A stretch of 64,000 nt of DNA, from contig NZ_JALPNF010000003.1 of NCBI RefSeq assembly GCF_023195535.1, positions 186,001 through 250,000 of the forward strand, read 5' to 3'. The position numbers and the translations under genes are program-made. How positions within the stretch are numbered: position 1 is the first letter of the stretch; every line of letters starts with the position of its first letter. This document shows positions 46,991-55,528 of this stretch, in pieces. The notes under the pieces are model-generated. The model was not told the origin of the DNA. It worked only from the letters and a program-made list of their open reading frames with translations, and made no database searches. The stretch is from Sphingomonas faeni. Lineage in GTDB: Bacteria; Pseudomonadota; Alphaproteobacteria; Sphingomonadales; Sphingomonadaceae.

Positions 46991-47974
46991 ATGACCGACA
47001 CCAGCCGCCGAGATCTCTTCAAGGGCGCCGCCGTCACCGGCCTCGCCGCTGCTGCCGCGCCTGCTTTCGCGCAAGGGGCGGGGGCGGGGCAGGCGCCACT
47101 CGCCGATCCGCAGACGCGCTTCGTTTCCACGCCCTTCCCCGAACAGCGCCAGAAATGGCCAGCACTTCAGCGCGATATGCGCCCCGTTCCGGATTGCGGT
47201 GAGGCAAGCTATCGCGGCTCCGGACGCTTGGCGGGTCGCAAGGCGCTGGTCACCGGTGGTGATTCCGGGATAGGCCGCGCGGCGGTCATCGCGTTCTCGC
47301 GCGAAGGTGCGGATGTCGCAATCAACTATTACCCGACCGAGGAGCCCGATGCGCAGGATGTGGCGAAGCTGCTCCGCGCCGAGGGCCGGAAAGTCGTGCT
47401 GATCCCCGGCGACCTGACCGACGCGAAATTTTGCAACGACCTGATCGCGCGCGCCGCGCGTGAACTCGGCGGGCTCGACATCCTCGTCAACAACGCCGCG
47501 TACCAGCAGTCGAAGGCGTCGATCGCCGAGATCAGTTTCGAGCAGTTCGACCGGACCATGAAGACCAACGTCTATGCGATGTTCCACCTCTGCAAGGCGG
47601 CGATCCCGCTGATGAAGCCGGGCGCGTCGATCATCAACACCGGCTCGGTCAACTCGGTCGATCCGGGCGAGGAACTGCTCGATTATGCAACCACCAAGGG
47701 CGCGATCCTGATCTTCACCAAGGGGCTGGCGAAGCAGCTCGGCAAGAAGGGAATCCGCGTCAACATGGTCGCGCCGGGCCCGGTCTGGACACCGCTCCAG
47801 GTCGCGGGTGGCCAGTTGCCCGGCACGATGGGGGAGTTCGGCCAGAAGACCCCGCTCGGCCGCGCGGGCCAACCCGCCGAACTGGCATCGCTGTTCGTGA
47901 CGCTGGCGGAGACGGGCACGAGCTTTACGAGTGGTAGCGCGTTCGCGGCCACGGGCGGCAGCGGGGTGCTATAA
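46991..47974 (+). CDS. SDR-family oxidoreductase with Tat-like signal
   Basis: A 327-residue short-chain dehydrogenase. The N-terminus TSRRDLFKGAAVTGLAA is a twin-arginine signal with a cleavage site near AFA-QGA, which is unusual for this cofactor-dependent family. The Rossmann loop is TGGDSGIG (88-95), then DLTD and NNAA (167-170). The catalytic set is S219 (NTGSVNS), Y232 and K236 (DYATTKGA). The sequence resembles YghA-type SDRs, which act on small aldehydes or ketones with NADP. Divergent from ligA with a 115-base gap. A family A repeat follows. Confidence 0.9.
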   Translation: MTDTSRRDLFKGAAVTGLAAAAAPAFAQGAGAGQAPLADPQTRFVSTPFPEQRQKWPALQRDMRPVPDCGEASYRGSGRLAGRKALVTGGDSGIGRAAVIAFSREGADVAINYYPTEEPDAQDVAKLLRAEGRKVVLIPGDLTDAKFCNDLIARAARELGGLDILVNNAAYQQSKASIAEISFEQFDRTMKTNVYAMFHLCKAAIPLMKPGASIINTGSVNSVDPGEELLDYATTKGAILIFTKGLAKQLGKKGIRVNMVAPGPVWTPLQVAGGQLPGTMGEFGQKTPLGRAGQPAELASLFVTLAETGTSFTSGSAFAATGGSGVL

Positions 47975-48005
47975 GGGGGCGCCACTACCGCTCCATCCTT
48001 CCAAC

Positions 48006-48112
48006 TCCACCCCGGCGAAGGCCGGGGCCCAAATGGAAAGGTCGCAGTAACGGAGCAATGTGCATCGTTACCACCGTCCCCCAATTGGGCCCCGGCCTCC
48101 GCCGGGGTGGTA
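48006..48112. repeat. Palindromic repeat, family A
   Basis: CCACCCCGGCGAAGGCCGGGG and CCCCGGCCTCCGCCGGGGTGG arms, with inner arms CCAAATGG / CCAATTGGG slightly diverged, between the convergent SDR and Crp/Fnr genes. Confidence 0.88.
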
Positions 48113-48130
48113 TTCATGAGGCGTGAAGCC

Positions 48131-48799
48131 TCAGCCCGTGCCCAGCCGTCGCAGCCCGTCTGCATCCACCACCTTGATCCGCGCATACTCGACCGCGATC
48201 ACTCCTTCGCGCTCCATCGCCTTCAACGCCTTGTTGAGCGTCTGTCGCGACACGCCGATCATCGCGGCGATATCCTCCTGGCGAAGTTCGATGCTGGTCC
48301 CGCCAGCCGCCCGCGCCAAGCCGGCCAACGTCCGTGCCAGCCGCACCGGGATCGGTTGCGACAGCGTGTTCATCATGAACGCCAGCGACGCGCGTTGATG
48401 CGCGCACGCCAGCAGCGCGATGTCCCACCATAATTCGGGCGTGGCGCCCGCCAGCCGCCGGAACGCCTCGATCCCGATATGCAGCACGCGCGCCGGCCCG
48501 AACGCGACCGCGTCATGTGGTCTCGGCCCGGCGTCGAGCGTCGACAGCTCGCCGAACCAGGTTCCCGGTCCCATCATCAGCACCACGAGTTCGGCACCGA
48601 CCGCGGGATAGCCGATCAGCCGGACCTGCCCGTCGAGTACCGCCCACAGCCCATCGGGCGGGTCGCCGACGCCGTACAACCGCGTCCCCGCCGCGACAGA
48701 TCGCACACTCGCCTGCGCCAGCAACAGCGCGCGCCGCTCGGCCGGCACCGCACCGAACCAGGAGTCGGATTCGAGCAGGGCATGATCGATCGAAGACAT
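48131..48799 (-). CDS. Crp/Fnr-family transcription regulator
   Basis: A 222-residue regulator. A cyclic-nucleotide-binding-like beta barrel spans about 12-125 (GDPPDGLWAVLDGQVRL and GPGTWFGELSTLD) and is joined by a long helix to a Crp-type winged HTH (ELRQEDIAAMIGVSRQTLNKAL) at about 171-195. There is no N-terminal cysteine cluster, so it is not an Fnr-type oxygen sensor. The FGELS ligand loop lacks the arginine of cAMP-binding Crp. The recognition helix has Gln at the position of Crp's Glu181 (SRQTLNK). A TGTCA-N6-CGACA palindrome lies 29 bases before its start. Confidence 0.93.
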   Translation of the reverse strand: MSSIDHALLESDSWFGAVPAERRALLLAQASVRSVAAGTRLYGVGDPPDGLWAVLDGQVRLIGYPAVGAELVVLMMGPGTWFGELSTLDAGPRPHDAVAFGPARVLHIGIEAFRRLAGATPELWWDIALLACAHQRASLAFMMNTLSQPIPVRLARTLAGLARAAGGTSIELRQEDIAAMIGVSRQTLNKALKAMEREGVIAVEYARIKVVDADGLRRLGTG

Positions 48800-48827
48800 C
48801 GCAAGAGTGTCGGCCGATCGCCGGGAT

Positions 48828-48843
48828 TGTCAATCTGGCGACA
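48828..48843. promoter_or_regulatory. Candidate Crp/Fnr-type operator
   Basis: TGTCA-ATCTGG-CGACA, with exact N6 spacing, lies between the divergent Crp/Fnr gene (start 48799) and class II aldolase gene (start 48897). Same layout as Crp sites (TGTGA-N6-TCACA) but with C where Crp sites have G, as in the site of the CO regulator CooA, which also has Gln in the recognition helix. It may control both genes. Confidence 0.5.
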
Positions 48844-48896
48844 TTTCAGGGACCTGCGCCATGCTATGCCAAGCCCATAATAATAGGAGATGGATG

Positions 48897-49676
48897 ATGG
48901 CGACCGCACTCAGGACCGAACCGACGATACGCGATCTCGTATCGCCCGAGGAATGGGCGCTCCGCGTCGACCTCGCCGCCGCCTATCGGCTCGTCGCGCA
49001 TTACGGCTGGGACGACCTGATCTTCACGCATCTGTCGGCGCGCGTGCCGGGTCCCGAGCATCATTTCCTGATCAACCCCTACACGCACATGTTCGAGGAG
49101 ATCACCGCGTCGTCGTTGGTCAAGATCGACGTGAACGGCGACAAGGTCATGGACACGCCCGCGCCGGTCAACCGTGCGGGCTTCGTGATCCATTCGGCGG
49201 TCCATGCCGCGCGCGAGGACGCGGTCGCGGTGCTGCATCTGCATACGCCGCACGGCCAGGCGGTGTCGGCGATGGCGGAGGGGCTGCTCCCGCACACGCA
49301 GACCGCGATGATCGCCGGGCACGACGTCGCGTATCACGACTTCGAAGGTATCGCGACCGAGCTCGACGAGCGCGAGCGGCTGGTCGAGGATCTCGGCACC
49401 AAGCACAGCATGATCCTGCGCAACCACGGCACGCTGACGGTCGGCGAATCGATCCCGCAGGCGTTCCTCCGCATGTATTTTCTGGAGCGCGCGTGCGAAG
49501 CGCAGGTGCTGATGCTGAGTGCCGGTCGGGAGAATCTCAACACTCCCAACCAGGGCGTCGCAGAGAAGGTCGAGGGCCAGTCGAGCGGTCCCGGCATGCG
49601 GATGCTGGCGGACGGTCTCGCCTGGCCGGCGTTGCTGCGGAAACTCGACCGGATCGACCCGAGCTACCGCGATTGA
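48897..49676 (+). CDS. Class II aldolase/adducin family protein
   Basis: A 259-residue class II aldolase-like enzyme. Typical segments are YGWDDLIFTHLSARVPG, the zinc-ligand HLHTPHGQAV (HxH), NHGTLTVGESIPQAFLRMYFLE and EEITASSLVKIDVNGD. Members include L-fuculose and rhamnulose phosphate aldolases and decarboxylase-type enzymes; the substrate is unknown here. Start choice is set by AGGAG at 48885-48889, seven bases before the ATG at 48897. The ATG at 48894 is less well spaced. Divergent from the Crp/Fnr gene, which is its likely regulator. Cytoplasmic. Confidence 0.88.
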   Translation: MATALRTEPTIRDLVSPEEWALRVDLAAAYRLVAHYGWDDLIFTHLSARVPGPEHHFLINPYTHMFEEITASSLVKIDVNGDKVMDTPAPVNRAGFVIHSAVHAAREDAVAVLHLHTPHGQAVSAMAEGLLPHTQTAMIAGHDVAYHDFEGIATELDERERLVEDLGTKHSMILRNHGTLTVGESIPQAFLRMYFLERACEAQVLMLSAGRENLNTPNQGVAEKVEGQSSGPGMRMLADGLAWPALLRKLDRIDPSYRD

Positions 49677-49699
49677 TCAGGAGCGGGGCCCGCAAAACT

Positions 49700-49805
49700 G
49701 CCACCCCGGCGAAGGCCGGGGCCCAGGTGGCAAGGCTGCTGTAACGAAGCGCAGCATCTACCAACTACCATCCCCCAACTGGGCCCCGGCCTTCGCCGGA
49801 GTGGG
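49700..49805. repeat. Palindromic repeat, family A
   Basis: GCCACCCCGGCGAAGGCCGGGG and CCCCGGCCTTCGCCGGAGTGG arms, inner arms diverged (CCCAGGTGG / CCCCCAACTGGG), between the convergent class II aldolase and recN genes. Confidence 0.88.
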
Positions 49806-49840
49806 AGGGGAAGGGTGCGCAAACGACCGTTTGCTCCGCT

Positions 49841-51505
49841 TCAAGCCCGCTCGAGCAACCGCTCCGCCTGCGCGCGCGCCTCATCCGTAATCTGCGCGCC
49901 CGACAGCATTCGCGCGATCTCTTCGCGGCGTTCGTCCTCGGACAGCGCCCGCACGCCGGTCCGCGTGACCGTCCCGTCGCTGCTCTTGGCGATCAGCAGG
50001 TGCTTTGCGCCGCGCGCCGCGACCTGCGGACTGTGCGTCACCACCAGCAGCTGCGTGGTCTGCGCCAGCCGCGCCAAACGTTCGCCGATCGCACTCGCCA
50101 CCGCGCCGCCGACGCCGCGGTCGATCTCGTCGAACACCATCGTCGACGCACCGCCCTCTTCCGCCAAGGCCACCTTCAGCGCGAGGATGAACCGCGACAA
50201 TTCGCCGCCCGACGCGATCTTGGTCAGCGCTGCGAACGGCGCGCCCGGATTGGTCGAGATCTCGAACTCGACGCGGTCCTTGCCCGCCGCCGACCAGCCC
50301 TCTTCGCCGAGCGGTGCGACGACGGTCTGGAACCGCGCCGCATCGAGCTTCAGCGGCGCCAATTCCCCTGCGACCGCCACATCGAGCCGCTTGGCCGCCG
50401 CCAGACGGCGCTTGGTCAGTGCGTCCGAGGCAACGTCAAACGCCTTGCGCGCCGATGCCACCCGCGCCTCGATCACCGCAATTCCGCCTTCGCCCGCATC
50501 GAGCCGCTCCAGCCGCGCGCGCATCTCGTCCGCCAGCGCCGCCAGATCGTCCGGCTGCACGCGATGCTTCCGCGCCATCGCCCGCAGCTCGAACAACCGC
50601 GCCTCGTCATCCTCCAGCGCGCGCGGATCATAGGCCAGCTCCGCCCGCGCATCGCGCAACTGCTCTTCGGCTACCGACGCCTCGATCACCGCGCGGTCGA
50701 CCGCTGCCAGCGCCTCGCCCAGCGCGACATGATCCTCCGCGATCCGTTCCAGCACGCGCGCAGCCTGGCGCAGCTTCGCCATGCCGCCGTCCTTGCCCTC
50801 GAGAAAATCGTCGATCGCGGCCAGATCGTCGGCGATCTTCTCCGCGCGCTGCATCGAGCGCCGCGTATCCGCCAGCGTCTCTTCCTCACCCGCGACGGGT
50901 GCCAGTGCCGTCAGCTCGGCTACGGTGTGCTCCAACCATTCGCGATCCCGCGCCGCCGTCTCGATATCCGCGCGTGCCGCAGCGAGTTCAGCCTCGGCCG
51001 CGCGAAAACCGGCGTAAGCCTTGGCCGTAGCCCCAGGCTCGGTCCGCCCGAAGATATCGAGCAAAGCGCGATGCCCGCGCGCATTCAGCAACCCGCGCTC
51101 GTCATGCTGGCCGTGGATCTCGACCAGATGCGGCGCCATCTCGCGCAGCAGCCCCGCCGACGCCGGCTGGTCGTTGACGAACCCGCGACTGCCGCCGTCC
51201 GCCTTGACGATGCGCTTCACGATCAACGGCTCGCCGCGCTCGATCTCCACGCCGTTCTCATCGAACAGCAGCGCGAGCGGCGAATCGGGGGCAGGGGCGT
51301 CGAACGTCGCGGTCACCACGGCCTGCGTGGCGCCATGACGGACCAGCCCGCTGTCGCCACGTCCGCCCAGCGCGAGCCCCAGCGCATCGAGCAGGATCGA
51401 CTTGCCTGCCCCGGTTTCGCCGGTGAGCACGCCGAGTCCTTGGCCGAATCCCAGATCCAGCGCCTCGATCAGCACCACGTCGCGAATGGAAAGATCGGTC
51501 AGCAT
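49841..51505 (-). CDS. recN: DNA repair protein RecN
   Basis: A 554-residue SMC-like protein for double-strand break repair. The Walker A loop GETGAGKS is near residues 29-36 (LGVLTGETGAGKSILLDALGLA). Coiled-coil regions span 150-400, the signature SGGELSRFILALKVAL is in the C-terminal part, and Walker B is STMVFDEIDRGVGG. The C-terminal VVTHSPQVAARG block is characteristic. RecN binds and tethers DNA ends in the cytoplasm. bamD lies upstream on the same strand with an 83-base gap, a common alphaproteobacterial order. Confidence 0.96.
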   Translation of the reverse strand: MLTDLSIRDVVLIEALDLGFGQGLGVLTGETGAGKSILLDALGLALGGRGDSGLVRHGATQAVVTATFDAPAPDSPLALLFDENGVEIERGEPLIVKRIVKADGGSRGFVNDQPASAGLLREMAPHLVEIHGQHDERGLLNARGHRALLDIFGRTEPGATAKAYAGFRAAEAELAAARADIETAARDREWLEHTVAELTALAPVAGEEETLADTRRSMQRAEKIADDLAAIDDFLEGKDGGMAKLRQAARVLERIAEDHVALGEALAAVDRAVIEASVAEEQLRDARAELAYDPRALEDDEARLFELRAMARKHRVQPDDLAALADEMRARLERLDAGEGGIAVIEARVASARKAFDVASDALTKRRLAAAKRLDVAVAGELAPLKLDAARFQTVVAPLGEEGWSAAGKDRVEFEISTNPGAPFAALTKIASGGELSRFILALKVALAEEGGASTMVFDEIDRGVGGAVASAIGERLARLAQTTQLLVVTHSPQVAARGAKHLLIAKSSDGTVTRTGVRALSEDERREEIARMLSGAQITDEARAQAERLLERA

Positions 51506-51588
51506 CCCGCGGGTCTTAGACGATCCGGACGGGAAGTTGATCCCCCATTGTTCTCACCCGAGGTTCGGCAATCAGTTCCCAGGGCCGA

Positions 51589-52551
51589 TCAGTTTCCAGG
51601 GCCGGTCCGTGTCGCGCTGCCCGGACCGACCGGTGCTGGGGTCGAAACCCCGCGGGCGGCGGAGCCGTCGGTGTCGCCGGCTGCCTTGGGCAATTCGAGG
51701 ACACCCGTACCCGGCGTGCCGGCCGTTCCCGACGCCACTACCGGTTCGCCCGGTGCCAGCGGCGCGATCGGTTTCACCGGATGTTCCTGCATCAGCTTGT
51801 AGGCATGATCGTACCAGTCGGTGCCGGGATAGTTGCGTCCCAACACCGCGGCGGCCTTCTCGGCCTCGATCGGGACGCCGAGCTGCAGATACGTCTCGGT
51901 CAGCCGCATCAGAGCTTCCGGCGTGTGCGTGGTCTGCTGGAACTTGTCGACCACCGTCCGGAACCGGCCGTTCGCCGCGAGCCACTGTCCGCGCGTCTCG
52001 TAGAACCGCCCGATCTCCATCTCCTTGCCGGCGAGATGGTCGTTGACCAGATCGATCTTCAGCCGCGCGTCCGACGCGTAGCGCGTATTGGGATAGCGGC
52101 GCATCAGCTCACCGAGGGAATCGAGCGCCTGACGCGTGATCTTCTGGTCGCGCGTCACGTCGGTGATCTGTTCGTAATAGCCGAGCGCGATCAGGTAATA
52201 GGCGTAGGGCGCGTCGCGGTTACCCGGATGCACCGCCAGGAAGCGCTGCGCCGAGCTGATCGAGGCGGTGTAGTCCTTGGCGAGGTAATAGCTGAACGCC
52301 GACATGATCTGCGCACGGCGCGCCCAGATCGAATAGGGATGCTGGCGCTCGACTTCGTCGAACAGCTGCGCCGCTTCCTTGTAGCGCCCCTGATCGAGCC
52401 GTGCCTTGGCGGTCGAATACAGCGTGCCGACATCGCGCGCGACATAGGGCAGATCGCCCTTGGCGGCGCGGCCACCCGCACAACCGGCCATGGGGAGCGC
52501 AAGCGCGGCGATGAGCGTGACCGCAAGGGCACGAGACTGGGTGATACGCAT
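51589..52551 (-). CDS. bamD: Outer membrane assembly lipoprotein BamD
   Basis: A 320-residue lipoprotein of the BAM complex that inserts beta barrels in the outer membrane. The lipobox LPMAGC has the acylated C24. TPR-like helical repeats fill about 45-260 (STAKARLDQGRYKEAAQLFD, ASISSAQRFLAVHPGNRDAPY and RYASDARLKIDLVNDHLAGKE are typical). After residue about 265 there is a Pro/Gly/Thr-rich, low-complexity tail of about 50 residues, longer than in E. coli BamD (245 residues). Followed by recN. Confidence 0.94.
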   Translation of the reverse strand: MRITQSRALAVTLIAALALPMAGCAGGRAAKGDLPYVARDVGTLYSTAKARLDQGRYKEAAQLFDEVERQHPYSIWARRAQIMSAFSYYLAKDYTASISSAQRFLAVHPGNRDAPYAYYLIALGYYEQITDVTRDQKITRQALDSLGELMRRYPNTRYASDARLKIDLVNDHLAGKEMEIGRFYETRGQWLAANGRFRTVVDKFQQTTHTPEALMRLTETYLQLGVPIEAEKAAAVLGRNYPGTDWYDHAYKLMQEHPVKPIAPLAPGEPVVASGTAGTPGTGVLELPKAAGDTDGSAARGVSTPAPVGPGSATRTGPGN

Positions 52552-52697
52552 CGGCGTGATCCTTAGCGTAAGCGGATAGCCACGAACAATCCTTTTCGCC
52601 GGGCGGGTCTTGCCCCTTTCCGTGAGCCGGATCGCACGGCAATAGTCGTGCGTTGGTGCTCGCCATTCGCAGCGCCATTCACGTCGAGGATCATGTC

Positions 52698-53522
52698 ATG
52701 CCGGCCACATTGTTGCACACCCACCGCGTCGAGAAGCCTTGGGGTCGCGACACGCTCTGGCCCGGTTTCGAGGATCCGGCCGCAGGTTCGCCGCCGATCG
52801 GCGAAGTCTGGTTCCAGGAGCCCGGCAACACCACGCCCGATCTGCTGATCAAGTATCTGTTCACCAGTGAAAAGCTGTCCGTGCAGGTCCATCCCGACGA
52901 TGACCAGGCGCATGAGCGCGGCCTGCCGCGCGGCAAGGACGAGTGCTGGACGATCCTCGCCGCCGAGCCAGACTCGACGATCGCGGTCGGCACGAAGCAG
53001 CCGATGTCGAAGGACGAACTGCGTGCCTCGGCGATCGACGGCACGATCGAGGACAAGCTCGACTGGAAGCCGGTTAAGCCTGGCGACTTCATGTATTGCG
53101 CGTCCGACACGATTCACGCGATCGGCGGCGGTCTGACCGTGATCGAGGTGCAGCAGAACTCCGAGACGACCTACCGCCTGTACGATTACGGCAGCGATCG
53201 CGAACTGCATCTCGACGACGGTGTCGAAGTCGCCGACCCGACCCCGTATGTCCCTGTCGCGCCGCCGATCGAGATCGAGACGGGCCGCACGATCATGGTC
53301 GAGGGGCCGAAGTTCGTGCTCGAACGCTGGAAGGGCGGCGACCATGTGGTCAATTTGCCCGAGGGCACCACCGGCTGGGTGATCCCGATCACCGGCTCGG
53401 GCGATGTCGCAGGCGTCGCGTTCAAGGCTGGCGAATGCGCGACGATGACGGGGAGCGAGACGGTCTCGACGAGCGCGGATGCGGATGTGTTGTTCGCGTA
53501 TCCCCTGGCAAAGCGGATTTGA
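52698..53522 (+). CDS. manA: Class I mannose-6-phosphate isomerase
   Basis: A 274-residue cupin enzyme that interconverts mannose-6-phosphate and fructose-6-phosphate, feeding mannose into surface polysaccharides. Zinc-site segments are KLSVQVHPDDDQAHERG, GKDECWTIL and AIGGGLTVIEVQQNSETTYRLYDYG. Short cupin-only members of this size (about 270) are common in sphingomonads. The ATG at 52698 is chosen: GAGGA lies seven bases upstream, and the alternative at 52653 has no such site. Two repeats follow before the glycosyltransferase. Confidence 0.93.
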   Translation: MPATLLHTHRVEKPWGRDTLWPGFEDPAAGSPPIGEVWFQEPGNTTPDLLIKYLFTSEKLSVQVHPDDDQAHERGLPRGKDECWTILAAEPDSTIAVGTKQPMSKDELRASAIDGTIEDKLDWKPVKPGDFMYCASDTIHAIGGGLTVIEVQQNSETTYRLYDYGSDRELHLDDGVEVADPTPYVPVAPPIEIETGRTIMVEGPKFVLERWKGGDHVVNLPEGTTGWVIPITGSGDVAGVAFKAGECATMTGSETVSTSADADVLFAYPLAKRI

Positions 53523-53573
53523 GCAAGGGATAGACCGAACGAGGGGGGAGGGGGAGCCCGTTCCACTCCTCCG

Positions 53574-53629
53574 TGTTCTCCCGCGAAGGCGGGAGCCCAG
53601 TCTGGGTCCCCGCCTTCGCGGGGAAACAT
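53574..53629. repeat. Palindromic repeat, family B
   Basis: GTTCTCCCGCGAAGGCGGGAGCC and GGTCCCCGCCTTCGCGGGGAAAC arms, between manA and the GT4 gene. Confidence 0.9.
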
Positions 53630-53660
53630 TATGGTTCGGACGCGCGCCATTCCCGAGGGC

Positions 53661-53767
53661 AACCACCCCGGTGAAGACCGGGACCCAGTTGGGGAACGTT
53701 GCTAATAGCTCGCGGCACCCTGTTTTTTGCACCTTTCCAATTGGGCCCCGACCTCCGCCAGGGTGGA
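53661..53767. repeat. Palindromic repeat, family A
   Basis: AACCACCCCGGTGAAGACCGGG and CCCCGACCTCCGCCAGGGTGG arms with CCCAGTTGGG / CCAATTGGG inner arms, a slightly diverged copy. It lies upstream of the GT4 start. With the family B copy it fills the 310-base gap. Confidence 0.85.
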
Positions 53768-53832
53768 AAGCTAGGGGGGAACACCCCCAAACTCACCCGC
53801 AATTAACCCGCGCCCCGCTATACCCCCGCGAC

Positions 53833-55008
53833 ATGCTCCGCATCCTCACCCTATCGACGCTGTTCCCCGACGCGACCCGCCTCAATTTCGGCGTCTTCGT
53901 CGAACGCCAGACGCTAGGCCTGGCCGCGCACCCCGGCGTGTCGCTGGTGGCAATAGCACCGGTCGGCCTACCCCCGGGCCCCCTCCGCCGCATCGGCCAC
54001 TATGCCAGCCTCGCTACCCTCCCGATGCGCGAAACCTGGAAGGGCGTCGATGTCCACCGCCCGCGTTTCACCGCGCTCCCGTTCACCAAAGGGCGCCACC
54101 ACGCCGCCGCGCTGGAACGCGCGCTCGTGCCCGTGCTCGACGCGATCCGTGCAGACTTCGCGTTCGACGTGATCGACGCGTCGTTCTTCTTCCCCGACGG
54201 CCCCGCCGCCGTAGCGCTCGGCAGGCGCTACGGCGTCCCCGTCTCGATCAAGGCGCGCGGCTCCGACATCCACCATTGGGGCGAGGCGCCTGCCACCGCC
54301 GCTCAGGTTCGCAGGGCCGGGCAGGGCGCCGCGGGCGTGCTCGCGGTCAGCAAGGCGATGAAGGCCGACATGGTTGCGCTCGGCATGCCCGCCGAGCGGA
54401 TCACGGTCCATTATACCGGTGTCGACCAGGACCGCTTCCGCCCCGTCGACGACCGTGCATCGGCCAAGGCCAAGCTCGATGTCCGTGGTCCGTTGGTGAT
54501 CGCCATCGGCGGACTCCTGCCGCGCAAGGGCCACGACATCGTCATCGAGGCGGTCGCCGCGTTACCCGGGGTCACCCTCCTGATCGCCGGGCACGGACCC
54601 GCGCGCGCCAGCCTGGAAGCGTTGATCGCCCGGCTCGGCGTGGGCGACCGCATCCGGCTGCTGGGCGCCGTGCCGCACGCAGACTTGCCGCAATTGATCG
54701 CCGCTGCCGATGTTGGCGCGCTGGCCTCCAGTTCGGAAGGACTTGCCAACGTCTGGGTGGAGTCGCTGGCCTGCGGTACGCCGATCGTCATCACCAATGC
54801 GGGTGGCGCACGCGAGGTCGTGACCGCACCCGATGCCGGCCGCGTGACGATCGGCGATCCGCTCGCGTTCGCAGCTGCGATCGGCGATCTTCTTGCGGAC
54901 CCGCCGACCCAAGCAGCAACGCGCGCCGTCGCCGCCCCGTTCACGTGGGAAGCCAACACCGCCGCGCTCTACGAGCACCTCGCGAAGCTGGTCGCGGATC
55001 AACGATAA
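53833..55008 (+). CDS. Glycosyltransferase family 4
   Basis: A 391-residue GT-B fold transferase. The N-terminal acceptor half (MLRILTLSTLFPD...NFGVFVERQTL) includes VSIKARGSDIHHW. The C-terminal donor half has VIAIGGLLPRKGHDIVIEAV and the GT4 signature SSEGLANVWVESLACGTPIV with its conserved E-x7-E. It probably adds a sugar to a lipid or cell-surface glycan; donor and acceptor cannot be read. The ATG at 53833 is placed directly before the first beta strand; the longer upstream frame is repeat sequence. The gene follows manA on the same strand. Confidence 0.88.
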   Translation: MLRILTLSTLFPDATRLNFGVFVERQTLGLAAHPGVSLVAIAPVGLPPGPLRRIGHYASLATLPMRETWKGVDVHRPRFTALPFTKGRHHAAALERALVPVLDAIRADFAFDVIDASFFFPDGPAAVALGRRYGVPVSIKARGSDIHHWGEAPATAAQVRRAGQGAAGVLAVSKAMKADMVALGMPAERITVHYTGVDQDRFRPVDDRASAKAKLDVRGPLVIAIGGLLPRKGHDIVIEAVAALPGVTLLIAGHGPARASLEALIARLGVGDRIRLLGAVPHADLPQLIAAADVGALASSSEGLANVWVESLACGTPIVITNAGGAREVVTAPDAGRVTIGDPLAFAAAIGDLLADPPTQAATRAVAAPFTWEANTAALYEHLAKLVADQR

Positions 55009-55014
55009 ATGATC

Positions 55015-55141
55015 GATCCTCCCCCGCTAGGGGGAGGTGGCACCGAAGGTGACGGAGGGGGAGGACACGGAACAGCGGATTCACCTCTCCTCCCCCTCCG
55101 TCAGGCAAGCGCCCGACACCTCCCCCTTGCGGGGGAGGATA
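55015..55141. repeat. Palindromic repeat, family C
   Basis: GATCCTCCCCCGCTAGGGGGAGG and CCTCCCCCTTGCGGGGGAGGAT outer arms with GACGGAGGGGGAGG / CCTCCCCCTCCGTC inner arms, between the convergent GT4 and Mth938-like genes. Confidence 0.92.
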
Positions 55142-55153
55142 GGGAGGCCCGGC

Positions 55154-55528
55154 TCACCCTTCGAGAGGGTAGAGCGCCGCCACGATCCAGCGACCTTCGC
55201 CGCGCAGCACCGCCCACGCGCGAGCAGCGGCGCGGCTGTCCATCGCCTCGATCCCGATCCCGCGTGCCTCGACCGCGCGCTTGAACGCGAGGGGAGGCTG
55301 GCGCAGCGCCGAACCCGTTCCCAGCAACAGGAACTCCGGTGGCGGATCGAGCGCGAGCAATGCTGCGACATCGGCCTCGCCCAGCGCCTCGAACGCCGGC
55401 GGCTCCCAGCCATCCGCCCGCTCGGGACTGATCGACAAGGCTGTATAATAGCCGTCGTCGACCTTGAACCCGGCCCGACCGATCGCCGAGATCATCGGCC
55501 CATCGGTCTTCTCGCGGTCCATTCTCAT
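55154..55528 (-). CDS. Mth938-like domain protein (DUF498)
   Basis: A 124-residue protein. The DUF498/Mth938 fold is read from FKVDDGYYTALSI, LLALDPPPEFLLLGTGSALRQPP and GIGIEAMDSRAAARAWAVL. The domain is the one in mitochondrial NDUFAF3, a complex I assembly factor, and in alphaproteobacteria it often sits after secF. The start overlaps the secF stop region (secF ends at 55529), so it is the last gene of the yajC-secD-secF operon. Start codon could also be an internal ATG near MISAIG. Confidence 0.85.
   Translation of the reverse strand: MRMDREKTDGPMISAIGRAGFKVDDGYYTALSISPERADGWEPPAFEALGEADVAALLALDPPPEFLLLGTGSALRQPPLAFKRAVEARGIGIEAMDSRAAARAWAVLRGEGRWIVAALYPLEG

Noticed and set aside
53479..55008. 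A 509-codon frame extending the GT4 protein upstream
   Set aside because: The upstream part is repeat sequence and overlaps manA; the GT4 fold starts at 53833.
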